In this document: positions 45,016 through 54,424 of the stretch, in pieces | Position numbering within the stretch: position 1 is the stretch's first letter | Layout: each line of letters starts with the position of its first letter | DNA from: Arenibacter catalasegens | Lineage (GTDB): Bacteria > Bacteroidota > Bacteroidia > Flavobacteriales > Flavobacteriaceae | Direction: 5' to 3' | NCBI RefSeq assembly: GCF_002909235.1 | Contig: NZ_PHQQ01000020.1 | Coordinates: 49,515 to 113,514 of the forward strand | Length of the DNA stretch: 64,000 nucleotides | Notes under the pieces: model-generated | What the model saw: only the letters and a program-made list of their open reading frames with translations | Told to the model about the DNA's origin: nothing | Databases searched by the model: none | Made by a program: the position numbers and the translations under genes

Positions 45016-46870
45016 TTATTTTAAAGGGTTGTCCACTATAGGGTTTTGCATATTCGTCTTCCAGTGTTGTTTCCAACATTTTTTTCTCCAGATCCACACG
45101 GGTAATTTCTCGCTTAAGGTATTTTTCTATCATTAAGGAGGCTATGTGTCCGGCATAGCGGGAACCATAATATCCATTTTCTATATAAACTGCAATGGCA
45201 ATTTTAGGATTGTCCACTGGGGCAAAAGCAACAAAAACGGAATTGTCTGTCATTTGTGTGCGAACGCCATCAATTCTGGTATAATTTTCTACCGTTCCTG
45301 TTTTGCCGGCAATCTCAATGCCTTTAACCTGAAGACGGCTTGCCGTTCCTCTTTTATACACTTCCGCCATCCCCTGAACTACCGGCTCAAAATATTTTTT
45401 GTCAATTGTGGTATGTTTTGCTTCCGTAAATTCTGGAATACTGATATTTTCATTTCCGATTTTTTTGAGTACATGGGGCGTAAAATAATGACCTCTATTG
45501 GCAATAGCGGCGGTCATGTTTGCCAATTGTATTGGGGTAACTTCCACCTCTCCTTGACCAATGGAATTTGATATAATAGTTGAGGAGGACCATCTATTCT
45601 CGCCTTTATAGACACGGTCGTAGTATTCCTTATTTGGGATTCTTCCGGGTCTCCCGGTAGGGAGGTCATAGCCTAAAAATGTACCCAATCCAAAACTTTT
45701 CATGTGCTTTTCCCATACATCCTGACCTTCTCCTGAGGTAGGAAACTGATCATAGATTTTACGAAATGCACCGGCGAAGTAGGCATTACAGGAAAGGTAT
45801 ATTCCTGAATTCAAATTTCGTGTTCCACCACCGCAATGGCATCCTCTTTTCCTGCGGCCAACATAAAAGCCGTTGTAACATTGAATCGTGGTTTCTGGGG
45901 TAATTGCGCCTTCTTGAAGCGCTACGAGGGCATTGAGAGTCTTAAAAGGGGACCCAGGGGATTGTGAAGCCAATAGGGAACGGTCAAAAGTTGGTTTTGA
46001 TATAGTGTCATAATGTAATTTACTGTAGTTCATGGATCTTTCCCTACCCACTAAAAGTGCGGGGTCATAGGTTGGACCAGAAATTAAGGCCAATATTTCA
46101 CCGGTGGCCGGCTCAATGGCAACTACCCCTCCATGTTTTCCGGTCATCAGTTTTTCTCCATATTCTTGAAGTAACTTATCTATGGTTACGGAAATCTGTT
46201 TTCCCTGCTCAGGTATTGTATCCAAGGTACCACTCTTATAAGGTCCTATATCCCTGTTAAATCGATCCTTCTGGATCCATTTTACTCCTTTCCGTCCCCT
46301 AAGGATGGACTCGTATTCTTTTTCGATACCCGTAGTGCCTTTTAATTCTCCAGCCGCATATGATGGGTTTCGTTCCAAATCCCATTCATTTACTTCACTA
46401 ATGTACCCTAAAACGTTGGCGCCACTATTGGTGTCGTAATATCTCAATGACCTTTTTTGAATATAGAACCCTTCAAATCGTCTCATTTTTTCTTGAAGCC
46501 GACCGTAATCCTCCTTGGAAAGTTGAGGTACCAACACGGAAGGAAGTCTAGGGGAATAGACCCTCGCCTTTTTTAACTGGGACACAAACCTTTCTTTATC
46601 TATTCCAAGTAGCCTGCAAAACTCAATGGTGTCCAAAGGCTTCACTTCCCTTGGGATAACCATAACGTCATATGCCGGCTGGTTTGCCACTAAGAGTTCT
46701 CCATTTCTATCGTATATATAGCCCCTCTCTGGATAGTCATAAACTGCTTTTATGGCGGGATCTTCCAATAGTTGATTAGGAGAAAAACTAAAAATCTGTA
46801 GATAAGACAATCTACCGATAAAAGTTATCCCAACCAGTAATATAATAGAAGATAATAAGATTTTTCTCAT
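44999..46870 (-). CDS. mrdA: Penicillin-binding protein 2
   Basis: A 623-residue class B transpeptidase: N-terminal anchor helix, pedestal domain with RGYIYDRNGELL, and transpeptidase domain with the nucleophile Ser in SPGSPFK (SxxK, about residue 305), SNS as SxN motif, and KTGT (about 523). It cross-links the glycan made by RodA. Its 3' end overlaps rodA by 17 bases and its start overlaps the mreD stop by 4 bases. Confidence 0.95.
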   Translation of the reverse strand: MRKILLSSIILLVGITFIGRLSYLQIFSFSPNQLLEDPAIKAVYDYPERGYIYDRNGELLVANQPAYDVMVIPREVKPLDTIEFCRLLGIDKERFVSQLKKARVYSPRLPSVLVPQLSKEDYGRLQEKMRRFEGFYIQKRSLRYYDTNSGANVLGYISEVNEWDLERNPSYAAGELKGTTGIEKEYESILRGRKGVKWIQKDRFNRDIGPYKSGTLDTIPEQGKQISVTIDKLLQEYGEKLMTGKHGGVVAIEPATGEILALISGPTYDPALLVGRERSMNYSKLHYDTISKPTFDRSLLASQSPGSPFKTLNALVALQEGAITPETTIQCYNGFYVGRRKRGCHCGGGTRNLNSGIYLSCNAYFAGAFRKIYDQFPTSGEGQDVWEKHMKSFGLGTFLGYDLPTGRPGRIPNKEYYDRVYKGENRWSSSTIISNSIGQGEVEVTPIQLANMTAAIANRGHYFTPHVLKKIGNENISIPEFTEAKHTTIDKKYFEPVVQGMAEVYKRGTASRLQVKGIEIAGKTGTVENYTRIDGVRTQMTDNSVFVAFAPVDNPKIAIAVYIENGYYGSRYAGHIASLMIEKYLKREITRVDLEKKMLETTLEDEYAKPYSGQPFKINERVW

Positions 46871-47376
46871 TCTTTTTTAACACTAAAAAGTGAACTTAGC
46901 AGCAAACACAAAATTAAGCTTGCAATTCCGATAGTTAAAACTTTCCTCAAAATTAACAGTGTATTTCCTATGCTGAAAATTTCTAGAGTGAAGAAAACCA
47001 AATGGTGTATTACTATTAATAACGTTAAAAATGTAATTTGTTGTGCTCTAGTGGTATTGGTTAGTTTAAAATTTTGAAATTCAAAATTCACTCCAAAACA
47101 AAAACGCATGATGGTTGGCCTTAAATAAGCAATAGTTACTGCGGCTGCGGCGTGTAGGCCAACGGTATCCGAAAATAGGTCGATTATAAAACCAAGTAAA
47201 AAACTTAATAGAAGAAACAGTTGCCTTCTTTCCTTAATGGGATACCAGTATAGGAATAGAATATACACCATTGGGTTGATATATCCAAAAAAATTGAGTT
47301 TATTAAAAACTAGTACCTGTACCAAGATTAATAGTACAAATCTAATTATATTAATGAAGTAGCTATTGCGAATCAT
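46867..47376 (-). CDS. mreD: Rod-shape-determining protein MreD
   Basis: A 169-residue integral membrane protein with five or six hydrophobic segments, of typical MreD size and in the conserved mreC-mreD-mrdA order. Sequence conservation in the family is low; the FIIDLFSDTVGLHAAA stretch is typical. It overlaps mrdA and mreC by 4 bases on each side. Confidence 0.88.
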   Translation of the reverse strand: MIRNSYFINIIRFVLLILVQVLVFNKLNFFGYINPMVYILFLYWYPIKERRQLFLLLSFLLGFIIDLFSDTVGLHAAAAVTIAYLRPTIMRFCFGVNFEFQNFKLTNTTRAQQITFLTLLIVIHHLVFFTLEIFSIGNTLLILRKVLTIGIASLILCLLLSSLFSVKKE

Positions 47377-48185
47377 TGATTGGTCTTGGCTTCTAATTCA
47401 ATTATTTCTTCCCGTTGCACATTGTCCAATATATAAATGCTTTTTACAGCGGCCATATTGTTAAATAGCTTAATGTCTATACTGTAAGAACTTTGTGAGT
47501 TGTTCAATTCAAATTTCTTGATGAAGCCAATCGGAATATCTTCGGGGAAGATGCTGGAACTTGCACCAGTTACTATGGTATCCCCAACTTTTAGAGGGAC
47601 CAATCTTTCTATGTCCGACAGTTGTACAGTGTTATAATCTTTAGTATCCCAAACTAATGAACCATAATGGTTGGTGTTCTTTATTTTGGCGTTGATCCTA
47701 GATTTCGTATTCAGGATGCTTTGTACCGTTGCAAAATGATTGGATGTATTTTCAACTATTCCAAGGATACCATTGGCGGTAATTACCCCCATGTCAGGTT
47801 TAATCCCATCTACACTTCCTTTGTTGATAGTAATATAATTGCGAGGCAATCCATAGCTGTTCTTTATTACTTGGGAAGTTATGACCTTGTAAACTATATT
47901 AGCAGTATCCAGTTGCATGGAATCTTCCTTTTTTTCATTAAAAAGAAGGGAGCGTAAACGCTTGTTTTCCTCTACCAATTTTTTATTTTCCTCGTCTAAT
48001 CCAAAATAGGTGGTTATGTTGCTTGTGGTTTTATAGATATTGCCGGTAATCCAATTGGAGGAATTAAAGTATTTTGAACCGTGGTAGGAACGAGACTGTA
48101 CTGTAAGCGCCAAGGATATTGTCAACAAGAAAAGATAGAGCAAGAAATTTTTATATCTTAATATAAAGTTGATAATCTGCTGCAT
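47373..48185 (-). CDS. mreC: Cell-shape-determining protein MreC
   Basis: A 270-residue protein with one N-terminal membrane helix, a coiled-coil stretch (about 65-85, EENKKLVEENKRLRSLL) and the periplasmic beta-barrel pair with INKGSVDGIKPDMGVITANG and VGDTIVTGASSSIFPEDIPIG. It links cytoplasmic MreB to the RodA/PBP2 synthase. It is separated from mreB by 117 bases that contain a terminator-like hairpin. Confidence 0.92.
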   Translation of the reverse strand: MQQIINFILRYKNFLLYLFLLTISLALTVQSRSYHGSKYFNSSNWITGNIYKTTSNITTYFGLDEENKKLVEENKRLRSLLFNEKKEDSMQLDTANIVYKVITSQVIKNSYGLPRNYITINKGSVDGIKPDMGVITANGILGIVENTSNHFATVQSILNTKSRINAKIKNTNHYGSLVWDTKDYNTVQLSDIERLVPLKVGDTIVTGASSSIFPEDIPIGFIKKFELNNSQSSYSIDIKLFNNMAAVKSIYILDNVQREEIIELEAKTNQ

Positions 48186-48203
48186 TCACTTGAATTGTTT
48201 TGT

Positions 48204-48235
48204 AAAAACCTTAATTGACTTATCGTCAATTAAGG
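48204..48235 (-). terminator. Terminator- or attenuator-like hairpin between mreB and mreC
   Basis: A perfect 11-bp stem CCTTAATTGAC/GTCAATTAAGG with a five-base loop (48209-48235) is followed on the minus strand by TTTTTAC. The stem is AT-rich, so termination may be partial and could lower mreCD-mrdA-rodA output relative to mreB. Confidence 0.55.
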
Positions 48236-48302
48236 AATTAAAGCCTGTGTGCTAATTGTTGCCATATTTGTAGCTAGTTCTGAGAGCTATGTATTAAATA
48301 AA

Positions 48303-49331
48303 TTACTTAATTAATATGCTCTTGTATCGCTCTAAGTTTTTTAAAGCAATTCCGGTACCTCTTACAACTGCCCTTAATGGATCTTCCGCAATATATACGG
48401 GCAAATCTGTTTTTTGGGACAAACGTCTGTCGAGCCCCCTTAGCATAGAACCACCACCAGCTAGATATATACCTGTATTGTAAATGTCAGCAGCCAGTTC
48501 TGGAGGTGTTTGTGATAAGGTTTCCATGACGGCATCTTCTACCCTTAGGATAGATTTGTCAAGGGCCTTAGCTATTTCCCGGTAGGAAATGGAAACTTGT
48601 TTCGGTTTTCCGGTTAAAAGATCTCTACCCTGAACCGACATTTCATCCGGTGGGGTCTGTAGGTCTTCCGTGGCCGAACCAATTGTAATCTTTATATTCT
48701 CAGCAGTAGTCTCCCCAACGTATAAGTTGTGTTGTGTACGCATGTAATAGATAATATCATTGGTAAATACATCACCTGCAATCTTAACCGATTTGTCGCA
48801 GACGATTCCGCCCAAGGCGATTACAGCAATTTCGGTAGTACCACCCCCTATATCAACGATCATGTTTCCTCTGGGTTGCATTATATCCAAGCCTATGCCT
48901 ATTGCAGCGGCCATGGGTTCATGAATAAGATATACCTCTTTTCCGTTTACACGTTCTGCGGACTCCTTAACGGCGCGCATTTCCACCTCCGTAATGCCGG
49001 AAGGGATACAAATAACCAATCTAAGTGCTGGCGGAAACCATTTTTTCTTTAATGCAGGAATATTCTTGATAAACATCATTAGCATCTTTTCAGAAGCATC
49101 AAAATCTGCAATTACCCCATCTTTTAGAGGGCGTATGGTTTTAATGTTTTCATGGGTCTTTCCTTGCATCATACTGGCTTCCTTACCTACGGCAATGATT
49201 TTACCACTTATTCTGTCCCTGGCTACAATGGATGGACTGTCTACCACCACTTTGTCGTTGTGAATGATGAGGGTGTTAGCAGTACCTAAGTCTATTGCAA
49301 TCTCCTCGGTTAAGAAATCAAAGAATCCCAT
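48303..49331 (-). CDS. mreB: Rod-shape-determining actin homologue MreB
   Basis: A 342-residue actin-fold ATPase. Phosphate motif 1 is in IAIDLGTANTLIIH, the connecting motif in MIVDIGGGTTEIAVIALGG, and the adenosine motif in IYLAGGGSMLRGLD. It forms membrane-bound filaments that steer the elongation machinery encoded just downstream. It follows purH with 55 bases between. Confidence 0.97.
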   Translation of the reverse strand: MGFFDFLTEEIAIDLGTANTLIIHNDKVVVDSPSIVARDRISGKIIAVGKEASMMQGKTHENIKTIRPLKDGVIADFDASEKMLMMFIKNIPALKKKWFPPALRLVICIPSGITEVEMRAVKESAERVNGKEVYLIHEPMAAAIGIGLDIMQPRGNMIVDIGGGTTEIAVIALGGIVCDKSVKIAGDVFTNDIIYYMRTQHNLYVGETTAENIKITIGSATEDLQTPPDEMSVQGRDLLTGKPKQVSISYREIAKALDKSILRVEDAVMETLSQTPPELAADIYNTGIYLAGGGSMLRGLDRRLSQKTDLPVYIAEDPLRAVVRGTGIALKNLERYKSILIK

Positions 49332-49386
49332 TTGATGTTGTTATATTTCGGATTAAAAGTCAGTTTGATCGTTAAATGTAATAAAA

Positions 49387-50919
49387 TTAATGTTTAAAAT
49401 GACGTGTGCCAGTCATTACCATGGCAATTCCATTTTCGTTACAATAATCCACACTAAGTTGGTCCTTTATAGAACCTCCGGGTTGTATAACGCTGGTTAC
49501 CCCGCTTTTATGCGCAATTTCTACACAATCCGGAAAAGGAAAAAAGGCGTCACTGGCCAATACGGCGCCATTTAGGTCAAAATTAAAGGATTGGGCCTTG
49601 TGTATAGCTTGGTTTAGTGCGTCAACGCGTGAAGTTTGCCCGGTTCCACTGGCGCATAATTGTTTGTTTTTTGCCAATACAATGGTATTACTTTTCGTGT
49701 GTTTGCATAGCTTAGAGGCGAATATTAGATCTTCCAATTCCCTGTCCGTTGGTTTTTTGTCTGTGGCATTGGTCAGGTCTGAAATTTCATCTGTCCTTTC
49801 ATCCTTTTCCTGAACCAGAACCCCATTTAGACATGTTCTAACGGTCATTTTAGGAAGTTCAACCTCGTTCTGGACTAGGAGTATCCTATTCTTCTTTCCT
49901 TTTAAAATATCCAGGGCTACAGGAGTATAGCTTGGCGCTATTACCACTTCACAGAAAAGATTATGTATTTCTTCGGCGGTAGATTTGTCTATTTCCACGT
50001 TGCTGATCAAGACCCCTCCAAATGCAGATACGGGATCGCCAGCCAAGGCATCTATATAGGCCTGGTGAATTGTTGGCCTAGTTGCTAGGCCGCACGCGTT
50101 GTTATGTTTTAAAATGGCGAAGGTAGGTGCGTCCTTCTTGAATTCTTGGATAAGGTTAACCGCTGCATCCACATCCAATAAATTGTTATAGGAAAGTTCC
50201 TTTCCGTGAAGTTTGTGGAACATGGTGTCCAGTTCGCCAAAGAAAAATCCCTTTTGATGGGGGTTTTCACCATAACGCAACACTTGCCCGTCGGTTTTAC
50301 TTAATTTAAATGCCGCTTCTTCATGATTCTTATTAAAATAATTAAATATGGCGGAATCGTAATGTGAGGAAACATTGAAAGACTTCGTAGCAAAACGTCT
50401 GCGGTCTTCCAGTGTAGTGCTTCCATTGCCTTTAGTTATCATTTCCAAGACTTCGTCGTAGTCGTTCATGGAGGAAACACAAAGGGTGTCCTTGTAATTT
50501 TTGGCGGCTGCACGTATCAATGAAATACCACCAATATCAATTTTTTCAATAATATCTTCTTCAGAGGCACCACTTGCCACTGTTTTTTCAAACGGATAGA
50601 GGTCTACTATAACAATATCCAACTGGGGAATCTCAAATTCCTTCAATTGTTCTTGGTCATTCTTATTGTCCTGGCGGTTTAATATTCCACCGAATACCTT
50701 AGGGTGCAGTGTTTTAACCCTGCCGCCCAAAATAGATGGATAACTGGTGACGTCCTCTACTGGTACTACATCAATTCCTAAATTCTTAATGAAAACTTCG
50801 GTGCCACCTGTAGAATAGATGGTAATTCCCAATTCATTAAACTTTTTTACCAATGGTTCTAAACCATCTTTATGAAATACAGATATTAAGGCTGATGAAG
50901 CTTTTTTAGTGGTACTCAT
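49387..50919 (-). CDS. purH: Bifunctional AICAR formyltransferase / IMP cyclohydrolase
   Basis: A 510-residue bifunctional purine enzyme for the last two steps of IMP synthesis. The N-terminal MGS-like cyclohydrolase domain (about 1-150) contains IYSTGGTEVFI and GGRVKTLHPKVFGGIL; the transformylase domain (about 150-510) contains LRYGENPHQKGFF, AILKHNNACGLA and AFGGVLISN. Its start lies 35 bases after an exact TACATTTG promoter box. Confidence 0.97.
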   Translation of the reverse strand: MSTTKKASSALISVFHKDGLEPLVKKFNELGITIYSTGGTEVFIKNLGIDVVPVEDVTSYPSILGGRVKTLHPKVFGGILNRQDNKNDQEQLKEFEIPQLDIVIVDLYPFEKTVASGASEEDIIEKIDIGGISLIRAAAKNYKDTLCVSSMNDYDEVLEMITKGNGSTTLEDRRRFATKSFNVSSHYDSAIFNYFNKNHEEAAFKLSKTDGQVLRYGENPHQKGFFFGELDTMFHKLHGKELSYNNLLDVDAAVNLIQEFKKDAPTFAILKHNNACGLATRPTIHQAYIDALAGDPVSAFGGVLISNVEIDKSTAEEIHNLFCEVVIAPSYTPVALDILKGKKNRILLVQNEVELPKMTVRTCLNGVLVQEKDERTDEISDLTNATDKKPTDRELEDLIFASKLCKHTKSNTIVLAKNKQLCASGTGQTSRVDALNQAIHKAQSFNFDLNGAVLASDAFFPFPDCVEIAHKSGVTSVIQPGGSIKDQLSVDYCNENGIAMVMTGTRHFKH

Positions 50920-50953
50920 TTTGTTGTGATTGTTGTTATGGATTATAAGGACA

Positions 50954-50961
50954 CAAATGTA
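50954..50961 (-). promoter_or_regulatory. TAnnTTTG promoter box for purH (and mreB)
   Basis: TACATTTG on the minus strand is an exact consensus match, giving a leader of about 30 bases before the purH ATG. The -33 position is not clearly conserved. Confidence 0.45.
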
Positions 50962-51012
50962 ATTTTTTTGTACTTAAAAATTAGCACGTTTATTAACAAT
51001 CGCGCTAAAGTT

Positions 51013-51465
51013 TTAAAGAATTTTTGCTACTTCCTGGTTCACGTATTCCAAAAATCGCTCATCATCCGCCGAAAATGGATCTGGAGTATTGGAGTCTATA
51101 TCTATTTGTCCGATATTTTCGCCCTTTAGAAAAAGAGGGACTACAATTTCCGCTTTAACAGTTATACTACAAGCTATATAATTATCCTGTGCCTGTACAT
51201 CGGGAACTACAAAGTTTTGATTGGATATGGCCACCTGTCCACAAATACCTTTTCCAAAAGGAATTATAGTGTGGTCTGTGGGAGCGCCGGCGTATGGGCC
51301 TAGTTTTAGCTCGTCTTTATCTCCATTTTTAAAATAGAAGCCTACCCAATTATAATAGGGAACATTTTTTTTTAGTAATTCGCAAATTGCCTGCATTTTT
51401 TCAATGGCACTTTTCTTATTATCACCGGTAATTTCCGAAACCTTTGGCCTTAATATAGTGAGCAT
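51013..51465 (-). CDS. Free methionine-(R)-sulfoxide reductase-type GAF protein
   Basis: A 150-residue single GAF domain of the fRMsr (YebR) group. C75 in GKGICGQVA and C99 in NYIACS have the 24-residue spacing of the E. coli catalytic pair (C94 and C118), while the third E. coli Cys (C84) has no counterpart. VVPLFLKGENIGQIDIDS closes the GAF fold. It should reduce free methionine-R-sulfoxide, complementing msrA/msrB 9 kb away. Confidence 0.88.
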   Translation of the reverse strand: MLTILRPKVSEITGDNKKSAIEKMQAICELLKKNVPYYNWVGFYFKNGDKDELKLGPYAGAPTDHTIIPFGKGICGQVAISNQNFVVPDVQAQDNYIACSITVKAEIVVPLFLKGENIGQIDIDSNTPDPFSADDERFLEYVNQEVAKIL

Positions 51466-51479
51466 AAAATAATTTTATG

Positions 51480-51487
51480 CAAAAATA
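51480..51487 (-). promoter_or_regulatory. TAnnTTTG promoter box for the fRMsr gene
   Basis: TATTTTTG on the minus strand is an exact match; 14 bases separate it from the ATG at 51465. Confidence 0.45.
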
Positions 51488-51613
51488 CTGCTATTTCTAA
51501 ATTCGCTGGACTATTACAGGTTTAATCTTTTGTTACAGTTTGGTTTTGGACAATTTTTGAAATTATTTTTAGTTATTAACTTGTTAGTCAAATATAGACT
51601 ACCAACTTTTGAT

Positions 51614-51621
51614 TATTTTTG
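51614..51621 (+). promoter_or_regulatory. TAnnTTTG promoter box immediately before the HYC_CC_PP gene
   Basis: TATTTTTG ends only five bases before the ATG at 51627, so transcription would begin at or almost at the start codon: a leaderless or near-leaderless message if the box is active. Confidence 0.45.
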
Positions 51622-51626
51622 TACCG

Positions 51627-52043
51627 ATGAAACTAGTGACCCAAAAAATACTGGCTATAGTGATGGCATTTTTTATGTTGGCATCCACTGTTTCCTGGAC
51701 AATAGAAAAGCATTATTGCTTTGGTTCGTTGGTTGATATCGCTTTTTTTCATGAGGCGGACACTTGTGGAATGGACCTAGGGCCTGTTGTTGCACAAGCC
51801 ACATTGGGTAAAGGGGATAATCCATGTTGTGCCCATGAAGTTATTACTATCCATGGTCAGGACGATTTAAAAATTACCTTTCATGATATTGACCTTGGGC
51901 AACAGTTGTTTTTTGTGGCTTATGGAACTTATTATATTAACCATTTTCAACCTAAGGCGGAGCCACTTGTTCCGCATGCCGATTATCCACCACCTATTTT
52001 GGTAAAGGATATACATATCGTGGATCAGGTTTTTCTTATTTGA
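51627..52043 (+). CDS. HYC_CC_PP family small exported protein
   Basis: A 138-residue protein with a signal sequence (about 1-24) and the three marks that name the family: EKHYCFG (H29-Y30-C31), NPCCAHE (C67, C68) and DYPPPIL (P121-123), plus C47. The His/Cys pattern suggests metal binding or disulfide formation in the periplasm. Such genes are regularly found just before TonB-dependent receptors in Flavobacteriia, as here (102 bases). I use the ATG at 51627; a TTG six codons earlier lies within the promoter box. Molecular function is not established. Confidence 0.85.
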   Translation: MKLVTQKILAIVMAFFMLASTVSWTIEKHYCFGSLVDIAFFHEADTCGMDLGPVVAQATLGKGDNPCCAHEVITIHGQDDLKITFHDIDLGQQLFFVAYGTYYINHFQPKAEPLVPHADYPPPILVKDIHIVDQVFLI

Positions 52044-52145
52044 TTTTTTTTTAGTTCGTAGTAATGTCGCTTTTCCATACGAGAATTTTGGAAAAGGACT
52101 ATTGCGTTTGTGTGTTTAATAATGAACTAATATTAAAAATATCAA

Positions 52146-54383
52146 GTGAAGAATTTTGTTGTAAGTATTTTATTATGGATTCCGTTTTTGGCTATGTCCC
52201 AAAACAATATTGAGGGTATGGTGATGGAAGCCAGTCCTGAAAATAAACCTTTAGGGCTTGCGGGAGCCAATGTATATTGGTTAAATTCCCAAACAGGCTC
52301 TATTACCAAAGAGGATGGTAGTTTTGATATTCCATTTAAAAAGGAGTACAATCGTCTTGTGATCAGTTATGTGGGATTTGAATCGGACACCTTGTTGGTT
52401 AATTCTCCTAAAAAGATAAAGCACTGGTTAAAACCATCCAATCAGTTAAATGAGGTGGTGGTCCAGAAAAAGCGGGAAGCCGTGAAGAAATCATTTTTTA
52501 GCCCGCAGAATGTGGTTACAATAAATAGTGCCGAATTATTAAAGGCGGCCTGTTGCAATCTCTCCGAAAGCTTTGAGACAAATCCAGCTATTGACGTTAA
52601 TTTTTCTGATGCCCTTACAGGGACTAAACAAATTCAGATGTTGGGACTAACCAGTCCTTATTTATTGATAACCCAAGAAAACATTCCTATGGTAAGGGGC
52701 GCTTCGCAAGCCTATGGTCTTACCTTTACTCCAGGGAGTTGGGTAGAAAGTATACAGATTACCAAGGGTGCGGGTAGTGTCGTGAACGGTTACGAAAGTA
52801 TCTCGGGTCAAATAAACACCGAGCTGGTTAAGCCCTTAACGGACAAAGCCCTATTCGTTAATGGCTATGCCAATGAGAATGGAAGATTGGAACTAAATAC
52901 CCATTTAAATAAAAAGTTGACCAATAAATGGAGTGCCGGGATCTACTTACATGTTAACAAAAGGGATGCTGTGGAGGATGATAATAATGATGGTTTTTTG
53001 GATGCTCCTTTGGGTCAACAGATAAATGTATTTAATAGATGGCAATATCAAGATCCGAGTAAAGGTTGGGTAAGTTTTATTAATCTCCGTTTTTTAAGTG
53101 ATGAAAAACAAGTGGGGCAAACCAACTTTAATCCGGCAACGGATAAGTTTTCTGCCAATAGCTGGGGCAGTGAAATAAATACCAGAAGGTTTGATACTTC
53201 ATGGAAATTGGGCTATGTGTTTCCAGAGATCCCCTTTCAGAGTTTCGGCTTTCAAACAGCCTACAATATTCATAAACAGGATTCCTATTTTGGTTTTAAT
53301 GAATATGATATTGATCATGAAAGTGTTTATTCCAACCTATTGTTCAATTCTATAATAGGGGATACCAAAAGCAAATTTAAAACGGGTTTTACATTTGCTT
53401 ATGACGGATATGGAGAAATGGTGAATAGGGCAGATTATTCCAGAGTGGATAAGTCTATCGGAGCTTTTTTTGAGTACAGTTATGACAATTTAAAGGAGTG
53501 GAGCCTTACGGCTGGTTTAAGGGTGGATAACCACAATAGTTTAGGGACGTTTATTACCCCTAGGTTACATGTTAGGTATATGCCATGGGAGAGAGGGAGT
53601 TTAAGGGGGTCTGTAGGCCGTGGAAAAAGGGCGGCCAACATTTTTGCCGAGAATCAACAATTATTTGCTTCTTCCAGACAGATAAGGATTTTGGGAGGAA
53701 ATGAGGGTATTTATGGGTTGGACCCAGAAGATGCATGGAATTACGGCGGCAGTTTTCTGCAAGGGTTTACGCTATTCAATAGACCTGGAAATATTGCAGT
53801 GGATTACTATGTCACTAATTTTATTGATCAAGTGGTGGTAGATTGGGAAAATCCCCAAGAAATCTCGTTCTACAATTTGGAAGGAAAAAGCTTGGCAAAG
53901 AGTTTTCAATTTGAAATAAATCATAATATCTTAGAGAATCTGGAGCTAAGGGCCGCTTATAAGTATTATGACGTAGCCACCGATTACAAAAGCGGATCGC
54001 TGCAAAAGCCATTACAGGCCCAACATCGATTTTTCGCCAATCTAGGGTATAATTCCGTCCCTAAGGATAATGGGGCCCAATGGCGCATGGATTATACCGT
54101 TCATTCCTTGGGGAAGCAGCGTTTGCCCAACACCTCTGCTAATCCTGTAGAATATAGGTTAGGTGACTATTCCCCGACCCAAAGTGTAATGATGGCACAG
54201 TTGACCAGGGTCTTTTCTCTAAAATTTGAAATGTATATTGGTGGGGAAAATCTAGGTAATTATACGCAGGACAATCCTATTTTAGGGGCAGCTGATCCAT
54301 TTGGTACTAGTTTTGATACTACAATAATACATGGACCTGTTATGGGAAGGATGTTCTATGCAGGGTTTAGGTATAAATTGTAA
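52146..54383 (+). CDS. TonB-dependent outer-membrane receptor
   Basis: A 745-residue receptor: signal peptide (about 1-18), carboxypeptidase-regulatory-like beta-sandwich (about 22-95), plug domain (about 110-225, with IQMLGLTSPYLLITQENIPM and VNGYESISGQINTEL) and a 22-strand barrel to the C-terminus (GRMFYAGFRYKL). An early CC pair (AACCNLSESF) lies at the plug start. The flanking HYC_CC_PP and heavy-metal-associated proteins point to a metal ion or metal chelate, perhaps copper, as cargo; this is inference. The start is GTG at 52146. Confidence 0.9.
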   Translation: MKNFVVSILLWIPFLAMSQNNIEGMVMEASPENKPLGLAGANVYWLNSQTGSITKEDGSFDIPFKKEYNRLVISYVGFESDTLLVNSPKKIKHWLKPSNQLNEVVVQKKREAVKKSFFSPQNVVTINSAELLKAACCNLSESFETNPAIDVNFSDALTGTKQIQMLGLTSPYLLITQENIPMVRGASQAYGLTFTPGSWVESIQITKGAGSVVNGYESISGQINTELVKPLTDKALFVNGYANENGRLELNTHLNKKLTNKWSAGIYLHVNKRDAVEDDNNDGFLDAPLGQQINVFNRWQYQDPSKGWVSFINLRFLSDEKQVGQTNFNPATDKFSANSWGSEINTRRFDTSWKLGYVFPEIPFQSFGFQTAYNIHKQDSYFGFNEYDIDHESVYSNLLFNSIIGDTKSKFKTGFTFAYDGYGEMVNRADYSRVDKSIGAFFEYSYDNLKEWSLTAGLRVDNHNSLGTFITPRLHVRYMPWERGSLRGSVGRGKRAANIFAENQQLFASSRQIRILGGNEGIYGLDPEDAWNYGGSFLQGFTLFNRPGNIAVDYYVTNFIDQVVVDWENPQEISFYNLEGKSLAKSFQFEINHNILENLELRAAYKYYDVATDYKSGSLQKPLQAQHRFFANLGYNSVPKDNGAQWRMDYTVHSLGKQRLPNTSANPVEYRLGDYSPTQSVMMAQLTRVFSLKFEMYIGGENLGNYTQDNPILGAADPFGTSFDTTIIHGPVMGRMFYAGFRYKL

Positions 54384-54424
54384 TTTTATTTATTATAAAT
54401 ATTTCATCTTTAAAGAATATAACA

